The position numbers were made by a program, and so were the translations under genes. From positions 1 through 5,875 of the forward strand of contig DIKD01000060.1 in NCBI GenBank assembly GCA_002421585.1: a DNA stretch of 5,875 bases, in the 5' to 3' direction. The stretch comes from Dehalococcoidia bacterium UBA5627 (GTDB lineage Bacteria > Chloroflexota > Dehalococcoidia > Dehalococcoidales > UBA5627). The notes beneath the pieces were generated by a model that worked only from the letters and a program-made list of their open reading frames with translations, searched no databases and was not told where the DNA came from. This document shows, piece after piece, positions 5,251 through 5,875 of this stretch (its first letter is position 1; the number at the start of each line of letters is the position of its first letter).

Positions 5251-5875
5251 ATGTCTTTAAATTATTTATTCAATCGAATATCCAGAGAATTGCGTAAAAA
5301 AACGCTCTTTTTATCCCTGCTGGTATGCTTTGCCTCTGTACTAATGACAGGCTGCGCCGGAGCCGCAGATTCCGAAACATCAACCATACAGAGCAAATAC
5401 TCTGATATCGATAAATACATCGAGCACGTTCAGAAAAAAGAGCAAATCCCCGGCATTGCCATAGCAATCGTACAAGGAAGCGAAATCCTCTATTGCAATG
5501 CTTACGGTGTTTCAAGTGTGGATAGCAACCAACCGCTGACAACCGATACGCTGTTCGACCTGGCATCACTCACCAAATCGTTTACCGCACTGGGCGTATT
5601 GTCGTTGGAGGATTCGGGGTTAATCGATATAGACCAACCTCTGCAAAAATACCTCCCCGATTTTCAAATTGCAGATGTAAGAGGAGCGGATATTACCACT
5701 CGCCATCTTCTCAACCAGACCGGCGGCATCCCCAGTATCTTTTCCGAAATCCTGATTTTCAACGACAGCTACGAAGAAATGCTGGCTTCACTTAATAATT
5801 TAAGACTAAACAACGACCCCGGAACTGCTTTTGAATACGCCGATTTAAACTACTGTCTGCTGGGGGCGCTGATTG
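5251..5875 (+). CDS. Serine hydrolase lipoprotein, beta-lactamase family (partial)
   Basis: First 208 codons of a gene cut by the right edge. The start ATG is the first possible one after an in-frame stop at 5233-5235; the ribosome site is weak (CGGATA). Residues 1-35 are a lipoprotein signal with basic N-terminus, hydrophobic LFLSLLVCFASV and lipobox LMTGC (31-35), so it is probably anchored outside the membrane at C35. The mature part matches the class C beta-lactamase/penicillin-binding-protein-like family: IPGIAIAIV (67-75), LFDLASLTKSFTA (101-113) with nucleophile S106 and K109 of the SxxK motif, RHLLNQTGGIPS (151-162), and PGTAFEYADLNYCLLG (190-205). Second motif is Y196-A-D198, where Y-x-N is classical; a Y-S-D form is known in related esterases. 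Members include esterases, D-amino peptidases and beta-lactamases, so the substrate cannot be named. The C-terminal third motif lies beyond the window. Probably cotranscribed with pyrD. Confidence 0.9.
   Translation, partial: MSLNYLFNRISRELRKKTLFLSLLVCFASVLMTGCAGAADSETSTIQSKYSDIDKYIEHVQKKEQIPGIAIAIVQGSEILYCNAYGVSSVDSNQPLTTDTLFDLASLTKSFTALGVLSLEDSGLIDIDQPLQKYLPDFQIADVRGADITTRHLLNQTGGIPSIFSEILIFNDSYEEMLASLNNLRLNNDPGTAFEYADLNYCLLGALI

Overview
The window is ordinary bacterial chromosome: seven protein genes, compactly arranged, two transcribed leftwards and five rightwards from a divergent, AT-rich control region of about 400 bases. No rRNA, tRNA, insertion sequence, CRISPR array or phage gene is visible. 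The gene set (lipoprotein signal peptidase next to a short DksA/TraR-type zinc-finger protein, a Fur-family repressor, a znuABC-type metal uptake operon, a class 1B-type dihydroorotate dehydrogenase, GTG starts with G-rich Shine-Dalgarno sequences) fits an anaerobic bacterium of the Chloroflexota (Dehalococcoidia-like) or Clostridia type. That placement is an impression from gene content and style and is held with low confidence.

Left part (5-851, minus strand): a 119-residue DksA-like zinc-finger protein and lspA overlap by 8 bases and form an operon read towards the left edge. A good sigma-70-type promoter (ATGACA, 17 bp, TATAAA) lies at 921-949, with a near-perfect dyad just downstream of its predicted start. 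Control region (852-1252): holds that promoter, an unexplained pair of crossing inverted repeats at 985-1043, and the promoter of the Fur-family gene (TTGACA, 17 bp, TAATAT with an extended -10). A perfect 14-bp palindrome sits at the predicted start point of the Fur-family gene.

Middle (1253-4266, plus strand): a Fur-family metalloregulator, then a lipoprotein metal-binding protein (ZnuA/TroA type), its ATPase (ZnuC type) and its permease (ZnuB type). The last three are tightly coupled (3-base gap, then a 1-base overlap). Zinc ligand patterns and the linked repressor suggest high-affinity zinc uptake under a Zur-like regulator, though manganese or iron is not excluded.

Right part (4303-5875, plus strand): pyrD, with its own strong promoter lying across the 3' end of the permease gene, then a lipoprotein serine hydrolase of the beta-lactamase/penicillin-binding-protein-like family that runs off the right edge. 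The two lipoproteins encoded here (the metal-binding protein and the hydrolase) are the kind of substrate that the LspA peptidase at the left end processes. I did not find evidence for a new biological system. The most interesting items are regulatory: the palindromes in the divergent region and the promoter embedded in the permease gene.
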